Assembly: GCA_020628865.1 (NCBI GenBank)
Contig: JAHDEJ010000001.1
Location: 317,395 to 381,394 of the forward strand
Reading direction: 5' to 3'
Source of the DNA: Acidimicrobiales bacterium
GTDB lineage: Bacteria > Actinomycetota > Acidimicrobiia > Acidimicrobiales > SHLQ01
Length of the DNA: 64,000 bases
Positions within the stretch are counted from its first letter, which is position 1. Each line of letters opens with the position of its first letter. This document shows, piece by piece, positions 54,853 to 63,006 of this stretch. A program made the translations under genes and the position numbers. The notes under the pieces were generated by a model that was given only the letters and a program-made list of their open reading frames with translations, was not told where the DNA came from and did no database searches.

Positions 54853-56057
54853 GCGCCCGCCTTCGACCGCAGCTGATCCTCGGCCTTGCGGTCCTGGCCA
54901 CCCTCTCGGGGTTGGCGGCCACGGTCACGACCGAGGTCGTCATGGTCCCGACGTCGACGGAACGGACGCAGCTCATCGCGCTCGTCGTCTCCCTGGCTGC
55001 GGTCGCCGTCACCGTTGCGTTCATCCTCAGTTGGTTTGCACCGCGATCGCTCACCCGTCGCATGCTCCTGGCCGCGCTGAGCGGCCCGGTCATCATCGCG
55101 ATCACGGTGAGCGCCGGGTCCCGGTCGATGTTCTTGAGCGACCACGATCTTCAGTTCCTGTTGATCCTCCTCGCCTTTGCCACGGTGCTGGCGATCGGCG
55201 TGGTCTACACACTCGGCCGACCACTGACCGAGGACCTCGCTCGGCTGACGCAGGTTGCCCATCGAGTGGCCGACGGCGATCTCGAAGCCCGGGCCGAGCT
55301 GCAACGCATGGATGAGGTCGGTGACCTCGCCACGGCAATCGATGAGATGGTCGAACAGATCGCCATCACCCGGGCGCAGCGCGATGCATCGGAACGGGAG
55401 CGGTCGATCACGATGGCGTCGCTGAGCCACGACGCTCGCACGCCGCTCACGTCGATGCGACTGGCCACCGAGGCGCTGATCGACGGCGTGGCCCCCGACC
55501 CGGACCGCTACCTGCGGACCATCGCCGACGACATCTCTGCGGTCGAGACGCTGATCTCCGACCTGTTCACGTTGGGCCAGCTCGAAGCCGGCCGGTTGCA
55601 TATCGCTGCTGCACCGACCGAAGTCATGGATGTCGTCCACGACGTGGCGAGCTGCCTGTCCCCCATCGCCGTCGAGCGTTCCGTCGAGCTCACCATCGAA
55701 GGGCCCGAATCGCTCATGGCCTGCGCCGACGCCGACCAGTTGCATCGGGTGATCGCCAACGTCACCAGCAATGCGATCCGCCACAGCCCGGAGGGCGACC
55801 GGGTCCGCATTCAGGTGGAGGCGGACGATCTTCGGGTGTCCGTGCTGGACAACGGTTCCGGCTTCCCGGCCGGGTTCGAAGAGGAAGCGTTCCAGGCGTT
55901 TCGCCGCCACGACGAGGCCCGGGAGCGCGCGGCCGGCGGTGCCGGCCTCGGGCTGGCTGTGGCCAAGGGCATCGTCGAAGCACTCGACGGCCGCATCTGG
56001 GCCGACCCCGGCCCCGGCGGCGCCGTCCACATGGAACTTCCAGCCGTCGACGCCTGA
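54849..56057 (+). CDS. Sensor histidine kinase
   Basis: A 402-aa kinase with four membrane spans in the first 122 residues, a HAMP-like linker, an H-box with His194 in SLSHDARTPLTSM, and a C-terminal ATPase with N-box NVTSNAIRHSPEG, G1 DNGSGFPAGF and G2 GAGLGLAVAKG. The small extracytoplasmic loops suggest membrane-state sensing rather than a solute (inference). Translationally coupled to its response regulator (ATGA). Confidence 0.92.
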   Translation: MSARLRPQLILGLAVLATLSGLAATVTTEVVMVPTSTERTQLIALVVSLAAVAVTVAFILSWFAPRSLTRRMLLAALSGPVIIAITVSAGSRSMFLSDHDLQFLLILLAFATVLAIGVVYTLGRPLTEDLARLTQVAHRVADGDLEARAELQRMDEVGDLATAIDEMVEQIAITRAQRDASERERSITMASLSHDARTPLTSMRLATEALIDGVAPDPDRYLRTIADDISAVETLISDLFTLGQLEAGRLHIAAAPTEVMDVVHDVASCLSPIAVERSVELTIEGPESLMACADADQLHRVIANVTSNAIRHSPEGDRVRIQVEADDLRVSVLDNGSGFPAGFEEEAFQAFRRHDEARERAAGGAGLGLAVAKGIVEALDGRIWADPGPGGAVHMELPAVDA

Positions 56058-56182
56058 CCAGACCACTCGGAGCCAACCCGTCCCGGCGCGTAGCGAGCTG
56101 GTCCTGTTCATCGGTCGGCCGATCCGTCAGACTTGCTCGGAATCGCCGGTGACCACACCGACCCTGACGATTCGAGACGACG

Positions 56183-57373
56183 ATGCGTCTTCATCGACCG
56201 CTACCGCTCCTTCACCTTGGCGAAGGCGTCGGCGTGGGGCTCGCCCGCTTGTCGGGTCTGGAAGGGCTGACCCGGTCGTTGCTGGTCGGCACGGTCCCGC
56301 TCCTCGCACTTGAACGACTGGGTTCGAAGGATGCCGTGTCGCAGGTGTTCACGGCCGGTGCGGTGTTGACGCTGCTGGTCACGTTGAACCTGGGCCGGCT
56401 CGAACAGCTGATGCCGAGACGCTGGGTCATGACCTTTGGCATCGTCTCGCTCTTCTCGGCGGCGATCCTCTTCACGTTCACCGTGGCACCAACCTTCATC
56501 CTCGCGATCGGGCTCCGTTCGGCCGCAGCGTCGACGTTCAGCGTGTTGTTGACGTTGTACGTGATGGACCACATCGGGAAGGGCGAGCTGACTCGCATGG
56601 AGTCGAGCCGAATGGTCTACAACGGCCTCGGCTGGTTGATCGGGCCGAGCCTCGGTGTGTGGTTGGCGTCGAACGTCGACGAGAGTGCCCCATTCGTGCT
56701 CGCGGCGGTGCTGTCGGTCGGCCTGCTCGCCTACTACTGGTGGCTGCGGTTGGGGAACTCGGTGGTGATCACGGAGGCGAAGAGCACGGCTCCGAGTCCA
56801 CTGCAGAACATCCCCCGGTTCTTCAAGCAGCGCTACCTGCGGATTGCGTATGCGATCACGTTCAGCCGGGCGACGTTCTGGGTGGCGTTGTTCGTCTACA
56901 GCCCGATCTACATCGTCGAGGCGGGCCAGCCGGCGTGGGTGGCGGGAGCGTTCCTTTCGGGCGTGGCGGCGATTCTGTTGTTCAGCCCGCTCATCCGACG
57001 GGTGGCGGAGCATCTCGGCACCCGCCGGCTGGTCATCATCGCCTTCGGGGTGATCGGAGCGAACATGGTGGCGATCGCCGCACTTGGCGAGCCTCGCCCG
57101 CTGGGGATCGCCTTCTGGTTTGGCGCGGCGCTCGGCGGCGCGGCGATCGATGTGGTGGGGAACATCCCGTTCATGCGCATGGTCAAGCCGAGGGAGCGGG
57201 TGCCGATGGCGACGGTCTTCTCGACGTGGCGGGAGATGTCGGCACTCGTGTCGCCGCTGCTCGGCGCACTCGTGCTGGCGTTGACCCTGCCATTCGAGGC
57301 CTACTACCTGATCATCGCGGCGATCTCCGCACTGACCGCCGCCTACGCCTCCCGCCTCCCCCGCCGAATCTGA
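56183..57373 (+). CDS. MFS transporter
   Basis: A 396-aa polytopic protein of about 12 spans. GLRSAAASTFSVLLTLYVMDHI and NGLGWLIGPSLGVWLAS resemble the motif C region of MFS antiporters, and GTRRLVIIAFGVIGANMVA that of motif A in the second half. Substrate unknown. It lies 126 bp after the kinase gene, with nothing recognised between. Confidence 0.82.
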   Translation: MRLHRPLPLLHLGEGVGVGLARLSGLEGLTRSLLVGTVPLLALERLGSKDAVSQVFTAGAVLTLLVTLNLGRLEQLMPRRWVMTFGIVSLFSAAILFTFTVAPTFILAIGLRSAAASTFSVLLTLYVMDHIGKGELTRMESSRMVYNGLGWLIGPSLGVWLASNVDESAPFVLAAVLSVGLLAYYWWLRLGNSVVITEAKSTAPSPLQNIPRFFKQRYLRIAYAITFSRATFWVALFVYSPIYIVEAGQPAWVAGAFLSGVAAILLFSPLIRRVAEHLGTRRLVIIAFGVIGANMVAIAALGEPRPLGIAFWFGAALGGAAIDVVGNIPFMRMVKPRERVPMATVFSTWREMSALVSPLLGALVLALTLPFEAYYLIIAAISALTAAYASRLPRRI

Positions 57374-57399
57374 CCGCCCGCGAAGCTCCCATTCACCTG

Positions 57400-57441
57400 A
57401 GGGGCTCTGACCCCTAGAGCGCTCCAGGGGTCAGAGCCCCT
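57400..57441. repeat. Perfect 16-bp inverted repeat (GGGGTCAGAGCCCC type)
   Basis: AGGGGCTCTGACCCCT and AGGGGTCAGAGCCCCT are perfect complements around a 10-nt loop. It sits 27 bp past the MFS stop and may also terminate that transcript, though no T tract follows. Confidence 0.8.
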
Positions 57442-57525
57442 TCGCCAGATCGTTGAGAAATCAGGGTTTCGGGGGTGCAACCAGACAAATGCGACGAATT
57501 GTGCTCTGGCACCTAAACGCGTTTA

Positions 57526-57588
57526 GGGGTCAGACCCCCAACCTGCGTTTGGGGTCAGACCCCTGTGGGGCGTTAGGGGTCTGACCCC
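57526..57588. repeat. Three copies of pseudo-palindrome GGGGTCAGACCCC
   Basis: GGGGTCAGACCCC occurs at 57526-57538 and 57551-57563, and GGGGTCTGACCCC at 57576-57588. Start-to-start spacing is exactly 25 bp. Together with the hairpin at 57400-57441, this cluster fills the 245-bp gap between the MFS and hydrolase genes; no coding sequence is seen. Confidence 0.8.
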
Positions 57589-57618
57589 GATGTCGGTGGG
57601 GGTGGGTACGTTGGGCGG

Positions 57619-58332
57619 ATGTTCGTGCCGGAGCCGTTGGGCCAGCTTCCCTTCGCCGCCCCCGAAGGATCGCTGCTGCGCGCGGAGTTGCGGTTCTTCC
57701 GGGAGATCCCCCGTCTCGTTCGGCACGTGCCCGAACTGCGGCGAGTGCCGCGGGGCGACCAACTCGTCGTCGCCTTCCCCGGGTTCCGGACCGGCGACCG
57801 GGCCACCTGGCCGCTGCGCACATTCCTCGGCACACGAGGCCACGAATGCCACGGGTGGGGCATCGGCACCAACCGCGGCGAAGTAGCCGACGACCTCGAC
57901 ACGATCATCGGCGTCGTCGAACGCCACGTCGACCGGACCGGCGTCGCCGCGGCGGTCATCGGATGGAGCCTCGGCGGCGTCTTTGCCCGTGAAGTCGCCC
58001 GCTCACGCCCCGAACTCGTCACCCGGGTCTTCACGTTCGGCACCCCGGTCGTTGGCGGCCCCCGCTACACGCGTTCGGCAACCGCGTACTCGCCGGCCCG
58101 CCTCGACGAGATCGAAGCCCAGATCAACGAACGCAACCAGACCCCGATCGAGCGCCCCATCACCGCCATCTACAGCCGGTTCGACGCCGCCGTCGACTGG
58201 CGGGCCTGCATCGACGACCACAGCCTCCACGTGGAGAACATCGAGGTGCAGAGCTGCCACACCGGGCACATCATCGACCCGGATGTGTGGCGCATCATCG
58301 GCGAACGGCTCGCCGACACGTCGGCTCAGTAG
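57619..58332 (+). CDS. Alpha/beta hydrolase
   Basis: A 237-aa hydrolase. The nucleophile elbow is IGWSLGGVFA, the likely acid is in SRFDAAVDW, and the His in CHTGHIIDP. VVAFPGFRTGD replaces the HG oxyanion segment. It resembles small lipase/esterase-like proteins of actinobacteria; the substrate is unknown. Its 3' end overlaps truA by 7 bp, tail to tail. Confidence 0.8.
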   Translation: MFVPEPLGQLPFAAPEGSLLRAELRFFREIPRLVRHVPELRRVPRGDQLVVAFPGFRTGDRATWPLRTFLGTRGHECHGWGIGTNRGEVADDLDTIIGVVERHVDRTGVAAAVIGWSLGGVFAREVARSRPELVTRVFTFGTPVVGGPRYTRSATAYSPARLDEIEAQINERNQTPIERPITAIYSRFDAAVDWRACIDDHSLHVENIEVQSCHTGHIIDPDVWRIIGERLADTSAQ

Positions 58333-59108
58333 CCGACCTCCCACAGGGTCAATCCGTCCGGCGGTGCCACCCGGCCGGCGGCCTGTCGATCCTGCTTGGC
58401 CAGAATGAATGGAATGTCGTCGGGGTTGATCCGTCCGAGGCCGACGTCGACGGTGGTGCCGACGAAGGACCGGACCATCTGGTGGCAGAACGACGTCGCC
58501 CGCACCCAGAAGGTGAGCAGTTCGGCCTCGGGGCCGGCACCGCGGAACCACTCGGCGCTCAGGACGTCGCGCACGAGCGACTTCTCGGGTTCACCTTCGG
58601 CTGGCGTGGGGCGGCGGCAGAAGGACGAGAAGTCGTGGGTGCCGACGAGCTGCGCGGCGGCGGCGTTCATCCGATCCACGTCGAGCGGCGGCTGCACATG
58701 CCAGCTGTTCCCCACCCGGAACGGGTCGGGGGTGGCGCTGTTCCACACGTGGTAGCGGTACTGCCGCCATGTGGCCGAGAACCGGGCGTTGAAGGCCTCG
58801 GGCACCCGCTGCATCCCGCTGATCGCGATCGTCGGCCCGCACATGCGGTTGAGCGAGTGTTGGATCCGATCCAGGTCGTTGATCTGGTCGTGGCCGTCAC
58901 CCGACCCGGGGATCTCGAACGAGATGACCTGACCGCGCCCATGCACGCCCTTGTCGGTGCGACCGGCGCAGGTGATGGTGATGTGTTCACCGATGATCTT
59001 CGCCAGCGCCGCCTCGATGTCGCCGGCCACCGTGCGCACGCCCTCGTTGGCCGCAAAACCATGAAAGCCACCGCCGGTGTATGCGACGGTGGCTCTCACA
59101 TTGGTCAT
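58326..59108 (-). CDS. truA: tRNA pseudouridine synthase A (TruA)
   Basis: A 260-aa enzyme that makes pseudouridine at tRNA positions 38-40. VRATVAYTGGGFHGFA is the N-terminus, the catalytic Asp is in CAGRTDKGVHGRGQVISF, and YRYHVWN, DFSSFCR and GTTVDVGLGRI are conserved. Last gene of the ribosomal-protein alpha operon, 19 bp after rplQ. Confidence 0.96.
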   Translation of the reverse strand: MTNVRATVAYTGGGFHGFAANEGVRTVAGDIEAALAKIIGEHITITCAGRTDKGVHGRGQVISFEIPGSGDGHDQINDLDRIQHSLNRMCGPTIAISGMQRVPEAFNARFSATWRQYRYHVWNSATPDPFRVGNSWHVQPPLDVDRMNAAAAQLVGTHDFSSFCRRPTPAEGEPEKSLVRDVLSAEWFRGAGPEAELLTFWVRATSFCHQMVRSFVGTTVDVGLGRINPDDIPFILAKQDRQAAGRVAPPDGLTLWEVGY

Positions 59109-59127
59109 CGTTCGATGAACTGGTCGA

Positions 59128-59481
59128 TCAGACCAGCTCGATCCGGGCCATTGGGGCGTTGTCGCCCGAACGGGGACCCAGCTTCAGGATGCGGGTGTAC
59201 CCACCCGGACGCTCCGCGTAGCGGGGACCGATCTCGTCAAACAACTTGGTGGCCATTTCACGGTCACGCAGGAACTTCACGACCTGACGGTGGTTGTGCA
59301 CCCCGCCCTTCTTGGCCTTCGTGATCATCTTCTCTGCGATCGGCCGCATGGCCTTCGCCTTGGCTTCGGTCGTCTCGATCGCTTCAGCAGCGATCAGTGA
59401 AGCGACGAGGTTGGCCATCATGGCCTTCTGATGTGAGGCGCTGCCGCCGAAGCGGGGGCCCTTCTTGGGAGTTGCAACCAT
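59128..59481 (-). CDS. rplQ: 50S ribosomal protein L17
   Basis: A 117-aa protein starting [25 protein letters not shown] with [21 protein letters not shown], the standard L17 core. Begins 2 nt after rpoA. Confidence 0.98.
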   Translation of the reverse strand: MVATPKKGPRFGGSASHQKAMMANLVASLIAAEAIETTEAKAKAMRPIAEKMITKAKKGGVHNHRQVVKFLRDREMATKLFDEIGPRYAERPGGYTRILKLGPRSGDNAPMARIELV

Positions 59482-59483
59482 GA

Positions 59484-60422
59484 TCAGTCCCTCGTGCGCA
59501 GGGTCAGGCCGCGCTCGTCGAGCTTCTCGATGACTTCATCGAGCGACTTCTGACCGAAGTTCGTGATGGCCAGCAGGTCGTCCTCGGTCTTCTCGAGGAG
59601 CTCGCCCACGGAGTTGACCTGGGCCCGCTTGAGGCAGTTGCGGGGACGCTCGGACAGATCGAGGTCTTCGATCGGCTTTTCGAGGTCCGGGGAACCGGCG
59701 ACGACCGGGCTCATCTCGCCCAGCTCGAGGCCCTGCGGCTCGTCGCTCATCTCTTCGACGAGCTGCACCAGCGAACGCAGCGTGGCGCCAGCGGACGCAA
59801 GGGCGTCGCGGGGCGTGATGGAGCCGTCGGTGACGATCTCCAGCTCGACGCGGTCGAGGTCGGCCTGCTGGTCGACGCGGGTCGGCGACACCGTGAAGGC
59901 GACGCGACGGACCGGCGAGTAGATGGAGTCGATCGGGATGACACCGATCGTGTCCGACGTGTTGTTGCGGTCGGCGCTGACGTAGCCGCTGCCCTGGTCG
60001 ACGGTGATGTCGATGGCGAGGTGACCCTTGCTGTTCAGCGTGGCGAGCGGAAGCTCACCGTTCAGGATCTCCACGTCGGCGTGCGGGTGGATGTCGGACG
60101 CGGTGACGTCCTTCGGGCCACGAACGTCGAGGCGCAGCGTGACTGGCTCCTCGGCGTGGACGCGCAGGACGATGTCCTTGAGCGCCAGGATGATGTCGGT
60201 GACATCTTCGGCAACACCGGGAATGGTGTCGAACTCGTGCAGGGCGTCGTCAAAACGCACCTGGGTGATGGCGGCTCCCGGAATCGAGGACAGAAGCGTA
60301 CGACGCAGGCTGTTTCCGATTGTGTGGCCGAGTCCTCGCTCGAGGGGCCCAATCGCAAACTTCTGCGTGTTGTTCTGCTCTTCTCCGATCGCTTCGACCG
60401 TCGGACGCTGAATAACCAGCAT
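59484..60422 (-). CDS. rpoA: RNA polymerase subunit alpha
   Basis: A 312-aa protein. The assembly domain shows [29 protein letters not shown], and the C-terminal domain shows [45 protein letters not shown], which binds UP elements and activators. Preceded by GAGGAG. The 69-bp gap to rpsD is the largest within the operon downstream of rpmJ. Confidence 0.98.
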   Translation of the reverse strand: MLVIQRPTVEAIGEEQNNTQKFAIGPLERGLGHTIGNSLRRTLLSSIPGAAITQVRFDDALHEFDTIPGVAEDVTDIILALKDIVLRVHAEEPVTLRLDVRGPKDVTASDIHPHADVEILNGELPLATLNSKGHLAIDITVDQGSGYVSADRNNTSDTIGVIPIDSIYSPVRRVAFTVSPTRVDQQADLDRVELEIVTDGSITPRDALASAGATLRSLVQLVEEMSDEPQGLELGEMSPVVAGSPDLEKPIEDLDLSERPRNCLKRAQVNSVGELLEKTEDDLLAITNFGQKSLDEVIEKLDERGLTLRTRD

Positions 60423-60491
60423 GTGTTCTCCTCGGAACTTCGAAGGCGACCCCCAGGACGAATCCCCGGGGCGTTGGTTGGTGGATAAAGA

Positions 60492-61109
60492 CTACTTGGA
60501 GTACAGCTCGACGATGAGCTGCTCGCGCACGGGGACGTCGATGTGCTCGCGGAGCGGCATCTGGTGCACGACGGCGGAGTACTTGTCTTCGCCGGCATCG
60601 AGCCATGCGGGCTTGCCGCGGTCGAGGACGTCGATGTTCCACTGGAGGGTCACGCCATTGCGTGCCTTCGCCCGGATGCTGATGACGTCGCCCTGACGGA
60701 CGCGGTAGCTGGGGATGTTGACGCGCTTGCCGTTGACCTCGATGTGGCCGTGGCTCACGAACTGACGGGCCTGCGGACGGGTGGCCGCCCAGCCGGCGCG
60801 GTACACCACGTTGTCGAGGCGCAGCTCCAGGTAGCGGAGCATGTTCTCACCGGTGACGCCGGTGCGACGGGAGGCCTCGTCGTAGATGTTGCGGAACTGA
60901 CGCTCGGTCAGGCCGTAGGTGAAGCGAGCCTTCTGCTTCTCCTGCAGCTGCATGAGGTATTCGCTGACGTTGCCGCGGCGACGGGTACGACCGTGATCGC
61001 CGGGCGGGTAGGGACGCTTGTCGAGGGCGATGGTCTCGCCCTTGGTTCCCCAGATGTTGGTGCCGAGACGACGCGAGACGCGTGCCTTCGGTCCGGTGTA
61101 ACGAGACAT
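60492..61109 (-). CDS. rpsD: 30S ribosomal protein S4
   Basis: A 205-aa protein starting MSRYTGPKARVSRRLGTNIWG, with the S4 RNA-binding domain MLRYLELRLDNVVYRAGWAATRPQARQFVSHGHIEVNGKRV. It lacks the zinc Cys cluster near the N-terminus (zinc-independent type). Begins 3 nt after rpsK. Confidence 0.98.
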   Translation of the reverse strand: MSRYTGPKARVSRRLGTNIWGTKGETIALDKRPYPPGDHGRTRRRGNVSEYLMQLQEKQKARFTYGLTERQFRNIYDEASRRTGVTGENMLRYLELRLDNVVYRAGWAATRPQARQFVSHGHIEVNGKRVNIPSYRVRQGDVISIRAKARNGVTLQWNIDVLDRGKPAWLDAGEDKYSAVVHQMPLREHIDVPVREQLIVELYSK

Positions 61110-61112
61110 GTG

Positions 61113-61499
61113 TCAGACCCTCCGACGCTTCGGGGGACGGCAGCCGTTGTGCGGAACGGGGGTGACGTCCTTGATACCAGTGACTTCGATGCCGGTGTTC
61201 TGGATGGAACGGATGGCGGTTTCACGACCGGAGCCGGGGCCCCGGACGACGACGTCGACACGGCGGACGCCGTGTTCCATCGCCCGACGTGCGGCCTGCT
61301 CGGCGGCCATCTGGGCGGCGAACGGGGTGCTCTTGCGGGAGCCCTTGAAGCCGACGTTTCCGGCGGACGCCCAGGACAGGGCGTTGCCTTCCTGGTCGGT
61401 GATCGTGATGATCGTGTTGTTGAAGGAGCTCTTGATGTGCGCCACGCCGTGCGTGACGTTCTTGGACTGCTTGCGCTTCTTGCGCTGCGGCGTTGCCAT
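61113..61499 (-). CDS. rpsK: 30S ribosomal protein S11
   Basis: A 128-aa protein with [48 protein letters not shown] and the C-terminal [12 protein letters not shown]. Begins 2 nt after rpsM. Confidence 0.98.
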   Translation of the reverse strand: MATPQRKKRKQSKNVTHGVAHIKSSFNNTIITITDQEGNALSWASAGNVGFKGSRKSTPFAAQMAAEQAARRAMEHGVRRVDVVVRGPGSGRETAIRSIQNTGIEVTGIKDVTPVPHNGCRPPKRRRV

Positions 61500-61501
61500 G
61501 A

Positions 61502-61873
61502 TCAGGCCTTCTTCTTTCCGGCGACGGTCTTCTTCGGGCCCTTGCGGGTGCGAGCGTTGGTGTGCGTGCGCTGACCGCGGACCGGCAGGCCACGACGGTG
61601 ACGGAGACCCTGGTACGAGCCGATCTCCATCTTGCGCTTGATGTCCTGGCTGACTTCGCGGCGAAGGTCACCTTCGACCTTGAGGTTCGCCTCGATGTAG
61701 GCACGGATCTGGGCGACCTCGGAGTCGGTGAGATCACGGACTCGACGGGTCGGGTCGATCTCGAGCTCGGTCAGCATGTTCTGCGACGTGGTCAGCCCGA
61801 TACCGAAGATGTAGGTCAGCGAGACCTGCACCTGCTTTTCGCGGGGGATGTCAACACCTGAAATACGTGCCAT
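61502..61873 (-). CDS. rpsM: 30S ribosomal protein S13
   Basis: A 123-aa protein: [26 protein letters not shown], the helix-two-turns-helix region and [22 protein letters not shown], with a basic tail contacting tRNA. Begins 6 nt after rpmJ. Confidence 0.98.
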   Translation of the reverse strand: MARISGVDIPREKQVQVSLTYIFGIGLTTSQNMLTELEIDPTRRVRDLTDSEVAQIRAYIEANLKVEGDLRREVSQDIKRKMEIGSYQGLRHRRGLPVRGQRTHTNARTRKGPKKTVAGKKKA

Positions 61874-61879
61874 TGGCTA

Positions 61880-61993
61880 CTAGCCCTGCCTCTGCTTGTG
61901 GCGTGGATTCGTGCAGATCACCATGACGCGGCCGTGCCGCTTGATGACTCTGCAGTTGTCACACATTTTCTTGACGCTTGCTCGAACCTTCAC
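61880..61993 (-). CDS. rpmJ: 50S ribosomal protein L36
   Basis: A 37-aa protein that is easily missed because of its length. It reads [20 protein letters not shown] then [17 protein letters not shown]. Cys11, Cys14, Cys27 and His32 form the zinc site, so this is the zinc-containing form. It starts at GTG with AAAGGA about 8 nt upstream and lies between infA and rpsM as in most bacteria. Confidence 0.95.
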   Translation of the reverse strand: MKVRASVKKMCDNCRVIKRHGRVMVICTNPRHKQRQG

Positions 61994-62089
61994 AGGCTGC
62001 GTCCTTTCTCGTACGTTCGTCGTCCGCTGCGATTGGCGCTGCGGAGTTGTGGGGGATGGCTCGACGGAGCGATCCGCCGCGGGTACCGG

Positions 62090-62314
62090 CTACTTGTAGC
62101 GGTACGTGATCCGACCTCGTTCAAGGTCGTAGGGGGTGAGTTCCACCTGGACTCGATCGCCCGGGAGAATTCGGATGTAGTGCATCCGCATCTTTCCGGA
62201 GATGTGGGCCAGAACTTTGTGGCCGTTCTCCAGTTCAACCCGGAACATTGCGTTCGGAAGTGGCTCCGTTACGGTGCCTTCCAGAACGATCGCGTCTTCT
62301 TTTGGTTTTGCGAT
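62090..62314 (-). CDS. infA: Translation initiation factor IF-1, apparent AUC start
   Basis: 74 aa when begun at ATC 62314: (I/M)[40 protein letters not shown] to ITYRYK, the whole IF-1 fold at the usual length. A perfect AGGAGG (62322-62327) stands 7 nt before this ATC, and IF-1 proteins normally begin at exactly this residue. The only conventional start in frame is GTG 62341. It adds nine residues, contains the AGGAGG inside its own coding region, and has no good ribosome site. IF-1 occludes the A site and helps start-codon selection. Confidence 0.85.
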   Translation of the reverse strand: MAKPKEDAIVLEGTVTEPLPNAMFRVELENGHKVLAHISGKMRMHYIRILPGDRVQVELTPYDLERGRITYRYK

Positions 62315-62373
62315 GGGACTTCCTCCTGAAGTGTCTTGCACTCTGCGGGCAACGCGCGCAGAGCCAGCGATTA

Positions 62374-62402
62374 AACCTAGCGGCTCGCGGGAAACACACC
62401 AA
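62374..62402 (-). promoter_or_regulatory. Possible sigma-70-type promoter of the infA operon
   Basis: On the minus strand TTGGTG, a 17-nt spacer, then TAGGTT lies 60 bp before the infA AUC. Both hexamers are weak matches, but the spacing is ideal. Confidence 0.4.
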
Positions 62403-62442
62403 CTTCGTGGACCGCGTAGAATCCGGGAGGAAAGGGGGCCGA

Positions 62443-62787
62443 ATGGAGGTCTCGAAGGCCGAGTTCGAGCAACTCGTCGTGGATTCGATCGACCTGATCG
62501 ACGGTCCGCTGGGTGCGCTGATGGACAACGTAGCGGTTTTCATCGAGGACGAACATCCCGACGAACCGGACCTGTTGGGACTCTACGAGGGCATTCCGCT
62601 CACGGAGCGTGGTGAGTACGGCGGTTTCGAGCTTCCGGATCGGGTGACCATCTACCGGTTGTCGCTCATGGACATGTGTGCGGACCGGGACGAGCTGGTC
62701 CACGAGGTGCAGGTCACCGTCGTGCACGAGCTCGCCCACCACTTCGGTATCGACGACGACCGATTGCACGAGCTCGGCTGGGGCTGA
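62443..62787 (+). CDS. Small zinc metallopeptidase family protein
   Basis: A 114-aa protein of the minimal metallopeptidase (zincin) family. The zinc motif is [22 protein letters not shown] (HExxH with a downstream Asp/His). The N-terminal [29 protein letters not shown] and the [27 protein letters not shown] block are typical. A strong GGAGGAAAGGGGG precedes the ATG. Peptidase activity is unproven for the family. Confidence 0.88.
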   Translation: MEVSKAEFEQLVVDSIDLIDGPLGALMDNVAVFIEDEHPDEPDLLGLYEGIPLTERGEYGGFELPDRVTIYRLSLMDMCADRDELVHEVQVTVVHELAHHFGIDDDRLHELGWG

Positions 62788-62885
62788 CGCGAGCGCGAAC
62801 CGCCGTCGCCGTGGATTCGACGGGCTGGACGGCGGGGATGACGGTGTCCGAAGCGGAGTGATCGGCGCGCGCTGGTGGCCGCCTG

Positions 62886-62905
62886 AATGGGCCATTTGGC
62901 CCATT
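62886..62905. repeat. Inverted repeat AATGGGCCA-TT-TGGCCCATT
   Basis: 9-bp perfect arms with a 2-nt centre, in the 219-bp gap between the metallopeptidase and the acidic protein. The symmetry and short centre suit a dimeric regulator site better than a terminator. A partly related GGGTGGCC follows. Confidence 0.5.
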
Positions 62906-63006
62906 GGGTGGCCGATCGGCTCATTTTGCGTCTGGTCCGGCCGACTCGGAGCAGTGGAGATGGGAGGTGGCGAGAACCTCTCTTGAACCCGAAAGGCACT
63001 CCACTC

